This document shows positions 47,001-58,608 of a stretch of 64,000 bases of DNA, piece by piece. This stretch comes from Wolfiporia cocos (taxonomy: Eukaryota; Basidiomycota; Agaricomycetes; Polyporales; Phaeolaceae), in the NCBI GenBank assembly GCA_029448655.1, contig JACCLO010000005.1, positions 3,224,001 to 3,288,000 of the forward strand, given 5' to 3'. Under the pieces are notes generated by a model. It was given only the letters and a program-made list of their open reading frames with translations. It ran no database searches and was not told the origin of the DNA. The position numbers and the translations under genes are program-made. The stretch's first letter is position 1. Each line of letters starts with the position of its first letter.

Positions 47001-48633
47001 GCGGTCCGGAGACGCCTGTCGTGTAGAGGGACCGCTGCTGGTGGCAGTAACGGGTCCCTTCTTCTTTTTACGGTTATCATAAACAACCTTCTTGGGCGCT
47101 GGTGTACCGGACTGTTGCTGCAAAGCTTCGATTTGCACACCGGAGGCGAGGAGGGCCTGCTTCCGCAGCTCTGCCATACGCTGCTCCTCCTTCTGTTTCT
47201 TCGTGAGGTATCGGCCCTCCTTTTTGGCAAGCTCCCGCTTCGCCTGTTCCAGAGCGTCAACTCGAAGGTTCGTTATGGATGGTGGGATACTGAACCTTCT
47301 CCTTCTCCTTCTTCCTCTTCTTCTCCTCCTCCTTCCGCCGTGCCTCCTCCTCAGCCCTCCGCTCCTCCTCTTCAATCCTCTTTCGCTCCTCCTCTTCTCT
47401 CTGTCTAGCCTCCTCTTCTAGTCGCTTCTTCTCCTCCATCATCGCCCGCAGCGCGCTGATGGCACCACCAGTCTTCTTCTTGGCGGGAGCGGGTGCAGGC
47501 GCGGCTTCCTCATCCTTCTTTACCTTTTTCTTTTTCTTCTTCTTGTCGGGTTTGGTCGTAGTAGCTTCCCCACCCTCCTCTTCATCACCTTCCTCCTTCT
47601 CAGCGGCCGGTTCTGCTGCCGCTGCAGGCTCAGCAGTGGATCCAGGGGCGGGAGCAGGAGCTGGCGACTTTTCGGTAGCAGCTTCATCTTGTGTAGTGGT
47701 TTTCTTCGCCGCAGCCTGCGCCTTTTTCTTCGCCTAAAAGCATTGTGTGATTCAACATACTACATCAGACCAGATCAGCAAAAGGACGTGCCTTCTCTCG
47801 CTCCTTCTTCAACTTCTCCTTCTCTTTCTTGGTGAGGATCTTGGGGCCGGTATCCTCTCCAGCATCCTCGTCCTTATCCTCTTCCGGCTCAGGTGCGGAT
47901 GCAGTAGGTGGTTGTGCCGGTGCAACAGCGGTCTCCGCTGAAAGAACGAAAGATGCGACTATCAGATACAATCCGGAGTCCAGAGAGTGTACCACGTACC
48001 AGGCTCCTCCTCCCCAGCATCTTCATCTTGTGCTTTGCCTTTTTTACCCTTACCCTTCTTACCCTTCTTACCCTTCTCCTTCGCCGGCCCCCACTCCTCA
48101 TCTGCAAGCTCCTCCGCCGTCATCTGCCTGGGCTGTTGAGGCGCACTAATGTCGCCTTTGGCCGCGGCAGCTTCTCCATCGGAGCCCTCCCCAGGTGGTG
48201 GACCATCGGCGAATGAGACCTCGGACGCAGCCTTCTTGCCCGCCTTCTTGTCCTTTTTCTTGTTCTTCGAAGATGCTTTGATAACAGACTGGCAAAGATT
48301 GTAAGACATAATTTCAGCGATTTTCGTTGGTATGTGCGGCAGTACGCACCATAAGCCCACCGAAATCCTCCTCCTCATCCGCTCCTGCATCGCCGCCATC
48401 TTCTACGCCGAGCGCCGCGAAACTCGAGAAGGCACCGCCGATCTTAGGAGGCTTGTAATCGTCGTCTGCATCGGCTTCTGCAGGTTCTGCAAGGTTGTTG
48501 TTAGCAATAGAGGTGCCCGCGTTCTCCCTGCAACGAATTGTAAGCCAGCTCGCGCGGCCATTACACCGATCGCTTACCAGAAGTCATCATCGTCCTGCTT
48601 CTTTCCCTTCTTTCCCTTGTTCTTTGGGGCCAT
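44028..48633 (-). CDS. FUN12: Translation initiation factor eIF5B
   Basis: GTPase that promotes joining of the 60S subunit at the end of initiation. A long N-terminal region ([19 protein letters not shown], then Lys/Glu/Ala-rich stretches over about 600 residues) is disordered and highly charged, as usual for eIF5B. The GTPase domain has G1 [14 protein letters not shown] (46325-46348 for GHVDTGKT), [14 protein letters not shown] (switch I), [17 protein letters not shown] (G3) and [11 protein letters not shown] (G4). Domains II-IV follow, with [39 protein letters not shown] and [20 protein letters not shown]. The C-terminal helix ends [11 protein letters not shown], with a last small exon 44028-44045 after a 57-nt intron. 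About a dozen exons; not every N-terminal boundary was resolved. Divergent from ARL2, 256 bp apart. Confidence 0.96.
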
Positions 48634-48889
48634 TGTTCGTCAGGTAGATCGCGGACGCTCGGATGCTGCAGACGGGTGTATGAGGAGGGATGGGGTTTCG
48701 GAGAAAGATGAGTGAGCCTCGGGAGGAAAGTGGCTGCTCGGGCTGCACGCGTGATCAGTTCGGCACAATCTTGTCCTCTCCCACCTTGTCGCCTCGGACG
48801 TTCCAGATAACTCGATATCTTGGAGGGCTTGATCACATATCAGCTTGTCCGAATCCCGGAACGGCCGTTTGCTGAAGGACTAGCCAACC
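48634..48889. promoter_or_regulatory. Bidirectional promoter eIF5B / ARL2
   Basis: 256 bp between the two start codons on opposite strands. No distinct motif could be named. Confidence 0.4.
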
Positions 48890-49776
48890 ATGGGTCTCCT
48901 TACTATAATCCGGAAAAACCGCCAGAAGGAGAAGGAGATGCGGATTCTCTTCTTGTAACACATACCGCTCAGGCTTTGCTACTTGCTCAACTTATCCATC
49001 GGAAATCCGCAGAGGCCTCGACAATGCGGGTAAGACAACGATATTGAAGAAACTAAATGGGGAGGATATCATGGGCATCAGCCCTACCCTTGGGTTTAAC
49101 ATCAAGACATTTGTTCACCGCAAGTGAGCTCGACAATGAAGTCCATGCACTCTGCGACTAAGCTGAGGTCGCTTTGATGCTTCACAGGTACACCTTGAAT
49201 ATCTGTAAGTCATCATCCCAGGTAGACCTTGCGCGTGTCAATGTCAATGTGACTGCCAGGGGATGTTGGCGGTCAGCGTACCCTACGGCCGTACTGGCGG
49301 AACTATTTTGAACAAACCGATGCATTGGTATGGGTTGTCGACTCCGGCGATCGCATGCGAATACAAGACTGCAGGGAAGAACTGCATAGTCTGTTGCTCG
49401 AGGACGTAAGCATCGTGGACTGCGTTGCAAAGCTTAGTATCTTGAATGTCTGGTATAGCGGCTAGCCGGTGCGTCTCTATTGGTCTTCGCAAATAAGCAA
49501 GACATCCAGGGGTCCATGAACAGTACAGAGATTCGAGATGTAGGTGTTTCGCTCGCGCAGATTCGCGCTACTACATGCTCTCTTCAGGCTCTAGACCTGC
49601 TCTCCATCAAGTCTCATCATTGGAAGATCTTGCCCTGTAGTGCAGTAACGGGCGAGAATTTAGTAGAAGGACTTGATTGGGCAGTAGATGATGTTGCAGG
49701 CAGGCTCTATTACTCCACTGCAGTCGAAGATGTCTCGTCTCGCATATCGCCTCGCCCCATTGCAGCACAACAATAA
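48890..49776 (+). CDS. ARL2: ARF-like GTPase ARL2
   Basis: Small GTPase of the ARF family that works with tubulin cofactors in tubulin folding (yeast CIN4). Six exons: 48890-48954, 49013-49123, 49188-49204, 49260-49405, 49459-49539 and 49588-49776 (202 aa). [20 protein letters not shown] has the N-terminal Gly and helix. [17 protein letters not shown] is the P-loop, [10 protein letters not shown] switch [19 protein letters not shown] switch II and FANKQDI the guanine-specificity motif; [15 protein letters not shown] follows. Exon 3 is only 17 nt. The C-terminus ([16 protein letters not shown]) is somewhat longer than in animals. The phases close exactly. Confidence 0.95.
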
Positions 49777-50656
49777 GCATGTTGGTAGGCTATTTGAATT
49801 TATTCTGATTCAACTACAGCTGTATGCTGAGACCATCACACCATGGTTACGGTGTAACGCATTGTGCTTAAATCATTTCGAACCTGGGTCTCTGCAGGTG
49901 AGTGACGAATTGACTGCTGTGGACGATCCTACGGTGTTCGCAGCTTTATGCTGTTATGCCCGTTCTATCGAAATTATCTGTCTCGCCATTCGAAGCATGT
50001 GCATAACTTCGCGTGGACAGCTTTGAATAAGCTAACAGATGGCATCTTGATGGTCTGGATAATATCTAAAATCGTCGTTCATGGTGCATCCAGACTACTT
50101 CCGACAATTGTCACCGCTACACCAAGTACTGCTTCCTGGAAGTCAAAAGGAAGTCAACTGTGCAGGACATGCCCCGGTCGCACCTATTCTGTGGCTGCAC
50201 CATCCTGAGGCTGCCCTCCTATCATCATCTTGACAGCCACAACAAATGGTCTATACGCTATGACACATCCGACTCGGCAGCCACATTTGTAATCGTGTAC
50301 CATCAATTCCACTCTTCCTTCAACCTGAGATTCCATCATTACGCCCATGGTAACTAGTCACCACTATCTCCGTTCACGGTCAATGTGGACATAATCGTGC
50401 AGAGCCCGACGGATACCCGGGGCCGCTACATCGGACCGAGCAGAGCTCGGTGGCTCCCCATCTGACTCATCGGTCCCAATTTGTCTTGGCACAAGACTTA
50501 AGGATCTTCCGCGGATTCCGCTTACAGAAAGGCGGCTTCATGACATGAGCAATGCTATAAGTTGTGCGTGTATTCGTACTTGTGGGCATCTCACTCAGCG
50601 TCCAACGGTCTACGTCTACTTCACGAACAAGCTCGCTGCTGAGCATTTCAGAATCA
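49777..50656. other. Intergenic, nothing recognised
   Basis: 880 bp with only short frames on both strands; presumably the ARL2 terminator and the promoter of the UPF0303 gene. Confidence 0.4.
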
Positions 50657-51214
50657 ATGGCGTATGTGGCAATCCGTGCACCTCCGACAGACGTATGTGC
50701 ATACAAAGACGAGTGGGACGCTCACGGAATCTGACAAACCTGCTAGTTGGAGGAAATTGCAGCTGAAGAGAAGCGATGTACCTTTACCCGCTTCACGGCG
50801 GAGACTGCTTGGATCATAGGCAGTATGCTCCGCGACCGCCTGCGACGCGCCTCATCCAAACCCGCTGTGATCAACATCACGCTCGCGAACAGCGACCAGC
50901 TGCTCTTTCACGCCGCCACGGGCCCGGGAACGGGGCCTGACAATGACACTTGGGTCGCACGCAAGCGGCGGGCCGTGCTCCGCTGGAGCTCAAGCACCTG
51001 GGCGTTGCATAACAAATACAGGGGCGACGAGGGTCAGCGCGGAGGTGATTATGCAATACACGGTGGAGGTTTCCCAATCCGCGTGGAAGGCGTGGAAGGT
51101 ATTGTGGGCGTCATCGTAGTCAGCGGCCTGACAATGCAGGAGGACCACGAGGTTATTGTGGAGGTCATAGAGGATTATTTGCAGAAGAAGGCCCGTGGAG
51201 AGATCAATGACTGA
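50657..51214 (+). CDS. UPF0303/HbpS-like protein (YBR137W family)
   Basis: Member of the heme-degrading/HbpS-like alpha-beta family (UPF0303; yeast YBR137W); biochemical role unsettled. Two exons: 50657-50692 (MAYVAIRAPPTD) and 50747-51214 (167 aa), 54-nt intron in phase 0. Family blocks are LEEIAAEEKRCTFTRFTAET, DTWVARKRRAVLRWSSS, DYAIHGGGFPIRVEGVEGIV and GVIVVSGLTMQEDHEVIVEV. The conserved GGGFPI and VSGL stretches leave little doubt about the family. The second exon starts with TTG after the acceptor, not with a start codon; the proposed first exon is short but in frame. Confidence 0.85.
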
Positions 51215-51868
51215 GGACGGTTATCGCTATTCGAGGAGCACACTGAAGAAGCATACTTATATGTATTTCTATCACTGCGTCAATGTGGCAGCATTGCGTA
51301 TGTTTCAATGGGCCCACATTCTCGACATCGAAACTGGACAACGGCAATCCGACCATGGAATCGTTATACGTGTATATATGTAGTAGGACTCCTGAGAAAA
51401 GGCGCGATCACATGGTCGAAACGCGACGCGTCGGTGGCGTCAGCCTGTAATCCTGATTGCATGAGTGCAGGACTTCCAGGAATATGCAATTCAATGTGAA
51501 TTAGGTCGCCATGAGGTATCCACTTGTGAATTCCATTGTCATTATATGAACGGCATGCCTGTCCTAAGATAAGGGTCAGATACTGACAAACTGCGCGTGC
51601 GGGATAGGCCCTGGTCGGTACAGTGAGGTATGATACATCCGGAGCAATTAGCGTACATTAAGCTATACGTGATGTGTGATGAAACAATGGACGAGAGAAT
51701 GGGGGTGTCATGCCGCAAAGTTACAGGAGCGGTGAATGCCTGAGATGAAGAGACGTAAAATGATGCTGGCGATGGATACACACGGTGGTCCAATATCCCA
51801 TGAGAGGGAACGTCATTATGGTGAAGCGCACATATATACTGACCAATTGCAGCTATCCAAATAAGAGC
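51215..51868. other. Intergenic between convergent genes, nothing recognised
   Basis: 650 bp between the UPF0303 stop and the MED13 stop. No gene-like pattern. Confidence 0.4.
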
Positions 51869-54800
51869 TTATGGCCCTGCTGGTTCTCCAGACAGCGCCA
51901 CACGCATAACCTCCAGCGCAGCCAGGTGGAGTGGCAGCTCCGGGTAGTCAATCAAGTTCCACCTGGATTGAGCTAAAACCGCTAGAGCATGGTAGTTTTG
52001 CGTGAGTTCGACGAAAGTCTGATCGTCATCGACATCAGGCTCATCCGCAGCTGGCCCCTGTCCCGCCGCGTCCTTGTCGATAGCTGGACGCCTCTTGGAT
52101 GACGAGCGAGAACGTGTGGCGTAAAGCCGGTGAAAGTGCGTCATGTGGATGGAAGTATGGTCGCGGCCTGCTGGCACATGGATCAACATACTATGCCCTG
52201 ATGTCCGTAGACTTGAATGTTGCTGCAGCAGTGGCTCTTCTTCGTCGTTGTCCGGAATAAATGGTCTGTTCGCAGCGCCTATATCATTTTCGCCCGATGC
52301 ACCGCAATCTATGGATGGCACTAAGGAGATTTCGAGAGGAGGCAGCACAGCATAGATTGCCGTTGACATATTGGCAAAAACGACACCATGATGCGTACGG
52401 GAGGAAGAACGAGAGGTTGCTGGAGGCGATGCGTTCAAGGGGGGCCTGGCATGACTTGCATCGTTTGGTGAGATGAAAAACCAGGGATTGGTGTGTGCAG
52501 CAGTAAGTAGGGTGACGTGCATAGGTAGTACTTGAGAAGGTCTCGAAATTTCATTGTCCAGGAGCTCAGTCCAGGCTGACGTCACAAATTGTACGACGAT
52601 TAGTGAGGTAGCGCAAGGAAGTGAGTAAACAGTACTAACCTGTCAATTCGCTAGCGTGCATTGTACCCAGCTTCGCCAGTACAATCCTCCATTCGATATT
52701 CGCTCTCTTGGCAAAATTCAAAGCGAATGCCCAGACCTGGCTCGCGATGGAGATTTCAAGTTGCTCCTCCGGTGCCAACCACGCCCCAAGCTCATATGCA
52801 TCACCCCATTCATCGACGCAAGCTGCCAGTATCCACCGGCCACACGAGGAAAGTTGATACCCAACATGCAGAAAAGTGAGACGGTCCATTACGTCTAAGG
52901 AAGATGGTTGGGGCTCTAGTGCATATCGGATACGAGGACCGACCTGCACCGAGCCTGTGGCCATGCGTGCGCGAGCTAATGCGTACGATGGCGCCTGAAA
53001 GCAAGCACGAGAGCTAAGTTGGGCTGCAGATAGTGGCCGCGTCATAAAGCGCTCGACTGGTCGAAGGATCCTATCATAAACACTGGCGGCAAAAGACTCA
53101 AGGCCTCCGTGGCTTGAGCGAGAATCGCCATACCCACTGGCTGTAAGGGCTTCGGGAACCAGATGGTAAAGTATCTCAACATCAGGATGTTGTTTCGATG
53201 CCCGCTTGATGGCTGAAAATATTTGACGCAGGCTCGGCGACGCAGGATCGATGACACTGATGGGAGTGATGATATAGAACACCAGGTTGCTACCTGGATA
53301 AGGGGAGAGTGTAGCAATAAAATTTCCTGCACGACTCGTGAGCGTCTTGAATAGACAATTATGTCATGTTAAGTCCTACCAAGTGTCTTCTTGAATGAAT
53401 CGAGCCTCGCTGGTATCAAACCAGGTCTTGCGCAGTCAATCGCTGTCCCTGGAATATGAGCTCCGTAATTCCGCGCCTACAGTCAAGTCAGTGCACGTCT
53501 CCGCCGCCACGGACACAAAGCCCACCGAATAAGCCTTGGAGACATTATCCAACCATTGCGAGAGTTGGCTCTCCCTATCCTCACTGGTCGCTTCATAGAA
53601 CACGAATGCGGTGACATCCTTTGAACCTGCACGAGGACCAAGTCCTAGCTTCTCCCAAAATCTCAGCGCAGATGGGAGCAACTGAACCACAGTGCCGGAT
53701 TTGCCAACTGCGAGCGCTGGAGGTGCCAGGAGCATAAGCTTCGAAGAGGATGCGCTCTCAGAAGTAGTGGAGCTGGACGTCTCTGTGGATCACCGATGTT
53801 CTCAGACCCTTCCATTACACTTTGTTTGTTTTACGCACCTTGTCCATATAGCACATGCAGAGCTAAGGGCGTCTGCAACGGATCGATGTTGCTGAGCAAC
53901 CACTCTACTCTCTTGACGTCTGTTTGCCATACTTCCGATGGGTGCCCTTGAGAGTTCTGAGAGACAGCCATATTTTCTCGCCATGCATCTGCCCACGCAG
54001 TATTTTCCACCAGCTCCTTCACGAGCAATTGTGCTGCAGCCTCTAGCGACTTCGACTTCTCAGATGCTGCGCCTAACACAGCAGCTGGCGACACGGGCGT
54101 CGGCACAGATACTAACACGTTATTGCTAGAAGACGCTTGAACTGCTGCACCCGGAGGTCTGAGGGGTGAACTCAATGGCAGTAGGCGTGAGTGGTGGAAG
54201 TTGGTCTGAAGCAGAGTTGGCCCCAGAGGAAGATATGAGGGTGGCGGCGTTGTCGGACGCGAGACAGCGGTCACATCGTCGTCATCGATCCAAGGTTCCT
54301 CCTCTTCCGAATCACCCTCCGACCTCGCTTCTTCAGCCCACGGTGAAGATGCACTGCTCTCCCATTCCTCGTGCTCTTTGAGCCATGGAGGTAACAGCCG
54401 GAGCTCTCTGATTCCCTGAGTGAAGCTCTTGCGCTTGATCCCAATGAGCTTGCGCATGACACCGATACGAGGGTCGGTGGCGACACTGTACTTCAGCCTC
54501 CATCCGTTCAGAGTGGATGGTGCAGAGGAAGGGATGAACAGGGACTCAGCGCGATCTTCGTCATCAGACGGGCTGGGCAGGGCAAATTTGCCAAAGGTAT
54601 ATTTACCGTCCGCAAAGCGGTGGCTAGTCGCAAACGGTATGGGATCGAATATGCTAGGGCCCAGGCTCAAGCGGTTAGCTTTACCGGTACCTAAACTCTC
54701 CTGTGGATCAGCCAGCTGAACGGCGGGCGTAGCAGGGGCGGAATATGAGGAGAGTGTCCTTGTTGGTGAAGCGGGCAGAAGATCTGGCGCCGGTGGAATG

Positions 54801-57562
54801 CCGATCGCTGGATGAAAGTCTACAGCCTGCGTGTTGAATCCGGACGCAGGTGCGAATGGTGTCCAAGGCGAGGACTGACTTAACGGTGGTCCTGGTCCCG
54901 AAAGCGGGATCCCGTCACCCATCCGCTGGGGCGAGAAGCCGAACCCCGTAGCCGGGGTCAACCCTTCGCTCTTGATGAGACTGTCCACTTGCAGAGGTGT
55001 CATTGGCGCCGCTGGGTTGCGGGTCGTGGGAGCATCGAAGAAGTTGAAGTCGTCGTCGGTGAACACTTCGAGCCCGTCGTCGAGGACGAACATCCCGTTA
55101 TCACCGCCGCCCGAACGCGAGTCGCCCAGCGATCCGATGTTCATGTTGAACCCCATGTCATACCCCGTGATGAAGTCGTTTGGTTGCGACCATGAAGTAC
55201 TGAGTTCGCCGAAGAAGTCAAATGGGTCGGATCGAGCGATTACGGGAGGAGCGTCAGTGGTCGGCGGAAGCGCATTTCTGCTGACAGGCTGTGTCGCTAC
55301 CTGCGTCTCTTCGGATATTTGCATGGGATCTTCGCCAGCAGGAGATGACGATGCGCTTCCACTTGGAGGAGAGAACAAGGAGTTGGTGGATGAATCTTGC
55401 GATGAAGAGGGCTCATCGTCAGCAGGGTCCACGTCTACATCCATGGGCTTCACGTCAGGAACTGCGTCCGGTATAGACACAGCTATTGGTGTAGGCACCG
55501 GCGCGGGTGTAACCTCTGCCGCGGAGGCGATGACTTCCTCTGCTCCTGCTACATCTGGAGTACTCGTAGGGGGCACCGACGGCGGCGTGTTCAACGTCGG
55601 CAGATTACCACTCATACTCGCGGTCCTACCACGCGCATTCGCGTTCTCGCGCTCGCGCTTCATCCGCTCTCGCTCTCGTTCGCGCTCCTTGGCGACAGAG
55701 TCCACGTACCCGCTCACCTCCGACGCCACATTCCGCACATCGCGCGTGTACGGCTTCGCGGAGAGCGTCATCGATCGGAACGCGCGGAGCGACTCTGCAG
55801 TGGGCGGCGGCGAGGTCAGCGTGCGCGGGCGCGGCGCAATCGGCGTCTGCAGCTGCTCGCGCTCAGGGAGCGTTGCTTGCGACTGTGGTGGCGTGGCAGG
55901 TTGCGTCTCGTCCTCTGCGGGACTTGCCGCCGCCGCCTTTGCCACAGGAATCCCTGCGGGCACTACCGCCGGCGGTGGCGGCGGCGATGCCTGCAGTTGC
56001 GCGGGCAGCTCTGGATGGTACGGCAGCGGCGTGCGCGCATGCACAGACGGCGAGCTCGGGTGATACGCAAGGCAGAGCCGAACCGGCCAGATGACCGGCA
56101 TCCCCTTGTCCTCGCCTTGTTTGTTCTGCACCGCGAGCCACGCGATCACATAGCCCGCCGCTTTGGCCGCGCCAGACCCGGATCCGGACGCGCTCGGGTC
56201 CGCCTGACCCGCAGCTGCCGCGAGGAGCCCCTTCCAGTCGCCAGCGCCGAGGCCCGTGAGCGCCTCGTCGAATTGCGCCGTCAGCGCCGACGTCGGCCCG
56301 CTGTACGTGCTCAGGTAGTACGCGGGTACGCCGTGCGGGAGCAGCGTGATCGGCGTCCCCGCCGCCGTCGGCAGGTGGTCGCACAGCGGGAGGTAGAACG
56401 TCGGCCGGAGGACCGGGTGGACGAGCAGCCGCGCAGGAGGCGAGGCGCCCGACGTGGGGCACCAGAGCTGCACCTCGAGGTGGGTGTAGATGAGCGGCCG
56501 GCCCCGCGCGCTGTCGTCCCAGCCTGCGCTCCATTCGGACGAGGCGGAGCAAGGGCCGAGGAGGAAGCCGCCCTTGAGGCGGGTCGCTTGGCGCTGCTCT
56601 GGGCTGCGCTTGGACGCTTCTGTGATGTCGTCGATGAGGCGGTCGCGGACGGCGGTGAGGAAGAAGTGGAATGGGAGACGCAGCGAGGACCGGGGGAAGA
56701 GCTGTGCGGCGGCGGAGGACGGTGCTGGAGGACGCGAGGGATTCAGGCATTCGGGACAAGGTATTGACTGTGAGGCGCAACTTGAAGAGCATGGGTAGAT
56801 TGACGATGGGGTGAATGTCGACGATTCAGACACTGGAACGTGCACACGTTAGCATGAGCACTGAATTCGATTCATGTATGGTATTTTGAGACTGTCCCGC
56901 TTCTCAGCACCACAACCTCTGAGCATGGGCCTGATGGGACCCGATCATGGCGAATAATTCCTGCACAGTTCACGGAACCGCTCTCAAGTTCATTTCGGCA
57001 GTCCACCTGAACAGCATTAATACCAAAGCACTAACGCACTCCGCAGCCGATCAGGATCTATCGCAAAGTCATGGGTATGCATGAGGGCGCCCGGGCCCAA
57101 TGAGGGATTGTCACCAAACGCCGCAGCACATGGACTTTCGCGCATTGTCTACGTTTCGGGAAAGGAAATAGACGAACAAGGACACTCACAGAGTAATCCG
57201 TCAAGCCGCAACGCAGCAAGGGCAGAATGAGCTTCGGAGGTCCGGTCGGTGGAGCCAAACGCAAACACATATAGCGCGGAGTAGTCCTTGGTGATGTGCA
57301 CGCTGGGCAGGAGCGAGTCGAGCAGGTCGTGCCGTGCATTGCGGAGCAGTATTCTGCGCCGAGCGAGCTCGATGAGGTTCAGGTGCTCACAGATGTTCGT
57401 GGTGGGTGCACCGGTGAAGATAGAGTAGGCAATCAACGGGCTAACCGGGAGAGATATGACAGACCCAAGAATCGGCGAAGCCTGAGAGACCTGCGGAGGG
57501 AACTGAGCGAGCACAGACGAGCCGGTGTTGTCCTGTGCTGCTGCATGGGGCCTGGCCGCCAT
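51869..57562 (-). CDS. MED13: Mediator complex subunit 13 (CDK8 module)
   Basis: Large subunit linking the CDK8 kinase module to core Mediator in the nucleus; represses or tunes Pol II transcription. Exon 1 (57186-57562) holds the N-terminal domain: ASPILGSVISLPVSPLIAY, then LARRRILLRNARHDLLDSLL and DYSALYVFAFG. A 52-nt intron restores the frame into DPCAAAFGDNPSLGPG. After a longer intron of about 200 nt, a very large exon (53831 to about 56833) carries the N-terminal remainder (LIYTHLEVQLWCPTSG), a long Ser/Pro-rich disordered middle with an acidic patch (DDDFNFFDAP), and CKRKS-type basic segments. C-terminal exons encode the PIWI-like part, ending PSSLDVMDRLTFLHVGYQL, CGRWILAACVDEWGD and PELPLHLAALEVMRVAL. 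Roughly 1,600 aa. Some middle joins (53.3-53.8 kb) are not fully resolved. Confidence 0.88.
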
Positions 57563-58608
57563 GTTGGGCCTCGGCGAGAAGGCTTAGAGAAATTGACGAG
57601 GTGGTACGCGCGGGCTCGGGATGCAGGCGTATAGGAAACGTCGGAGGCCGTACACCCGTAGATCTACAAATAGTCCGCTCTTGTGCCGCAGGATCTAGTA
57701 GCCCCGGAGAGCAATCATCCAGATTTCCCGATGGTCAGTATTGCGAGAGGGCCCAGGTGAAATGAACAAGTGAGCATGCAGTGACACGAGGCAACAACAT
57801 CACTTTGCACAACGGTCAAGATGGCATTGGCGACATTTGCACGCAACACTGGGCAATGATTATATTACTGCTACCCCCGAGCAAAGATATCAGGACTGCG
57901 AAGACAAGTCCGAGGTCGCAGTTGTGGTCATCTTCGCGCTGTAAGCAGTCAGTGATTGTCCGCAAGCGGCATAACATGTTACGGTCACGTCAGGGTAATC
58001 GTAACAGGTCGCTTGGTGCAGACCATGTAATCCAAATATGTCGGAACTTTCCCATTACGGTTGCAATCCAGTGGGCATTGCAATTGAGCAGCAATTTGGC
58101 TATTGGCTAACAATTCGATTGTGATTAGTCACAATGTGACCGGAGCGGCGTCAGTGATAGCGTTACATAAACATTGCAATGCGGCTGCAATGCGATTGTG
58201 ATGCCCTTGCGATGCGATTGTAATTACATTGCAACCAAATCGTCCGGTTGAAGTTGCATCGCGAGACCTGATCATTGCGATGGCTTGTAAGCGCTTGCAA
58301 GGAATTGATCTTTGACTAGGCAGTAACTCGAACGGAGGGGGAACATGAGAATCAGCACCTATGTCCAGATATCAAAGGACGTTGTATTGTCATGTGCTAT
58401 GTATGTCTTTCGTGCACTGCCTCCGGAAACTGTCGCCGGGACGCCCTGATAGGATGGTATACCTCCATATTTAGTCGCACAGACTAGCAATTGGAACTCC
58501 GGAACACCGAGAGTGTGACGCACCGCCGAAATTTGATGTGACGCACCTGCCGTTCTCTGCCACAAGCTGCGAGGCGACTTGCTCCATCCCGATATCCCTA
58601 CCACCAAA
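57563..58608. promoter_or_regulatory. Divergent upstream region MED13 / DUF2433 gene with TTGCAAT-type motif cluster
   Basis: About 1 kb between the two start codons. From about 58050 to 58255 the plus strand is packed with variants of ttgcaat, gcaatgcg and gcgattgtaat (ten or more copies, both orientations). No gene found. Confidence 0.5.

Noticed and set aside
46383..47408. 341-codon plus frame opposite eIF5B
   Set aside because: Antisense of the Lys/Glu-rich N-terminal region, giving Ser/Leu/Phe runs; a shadow.
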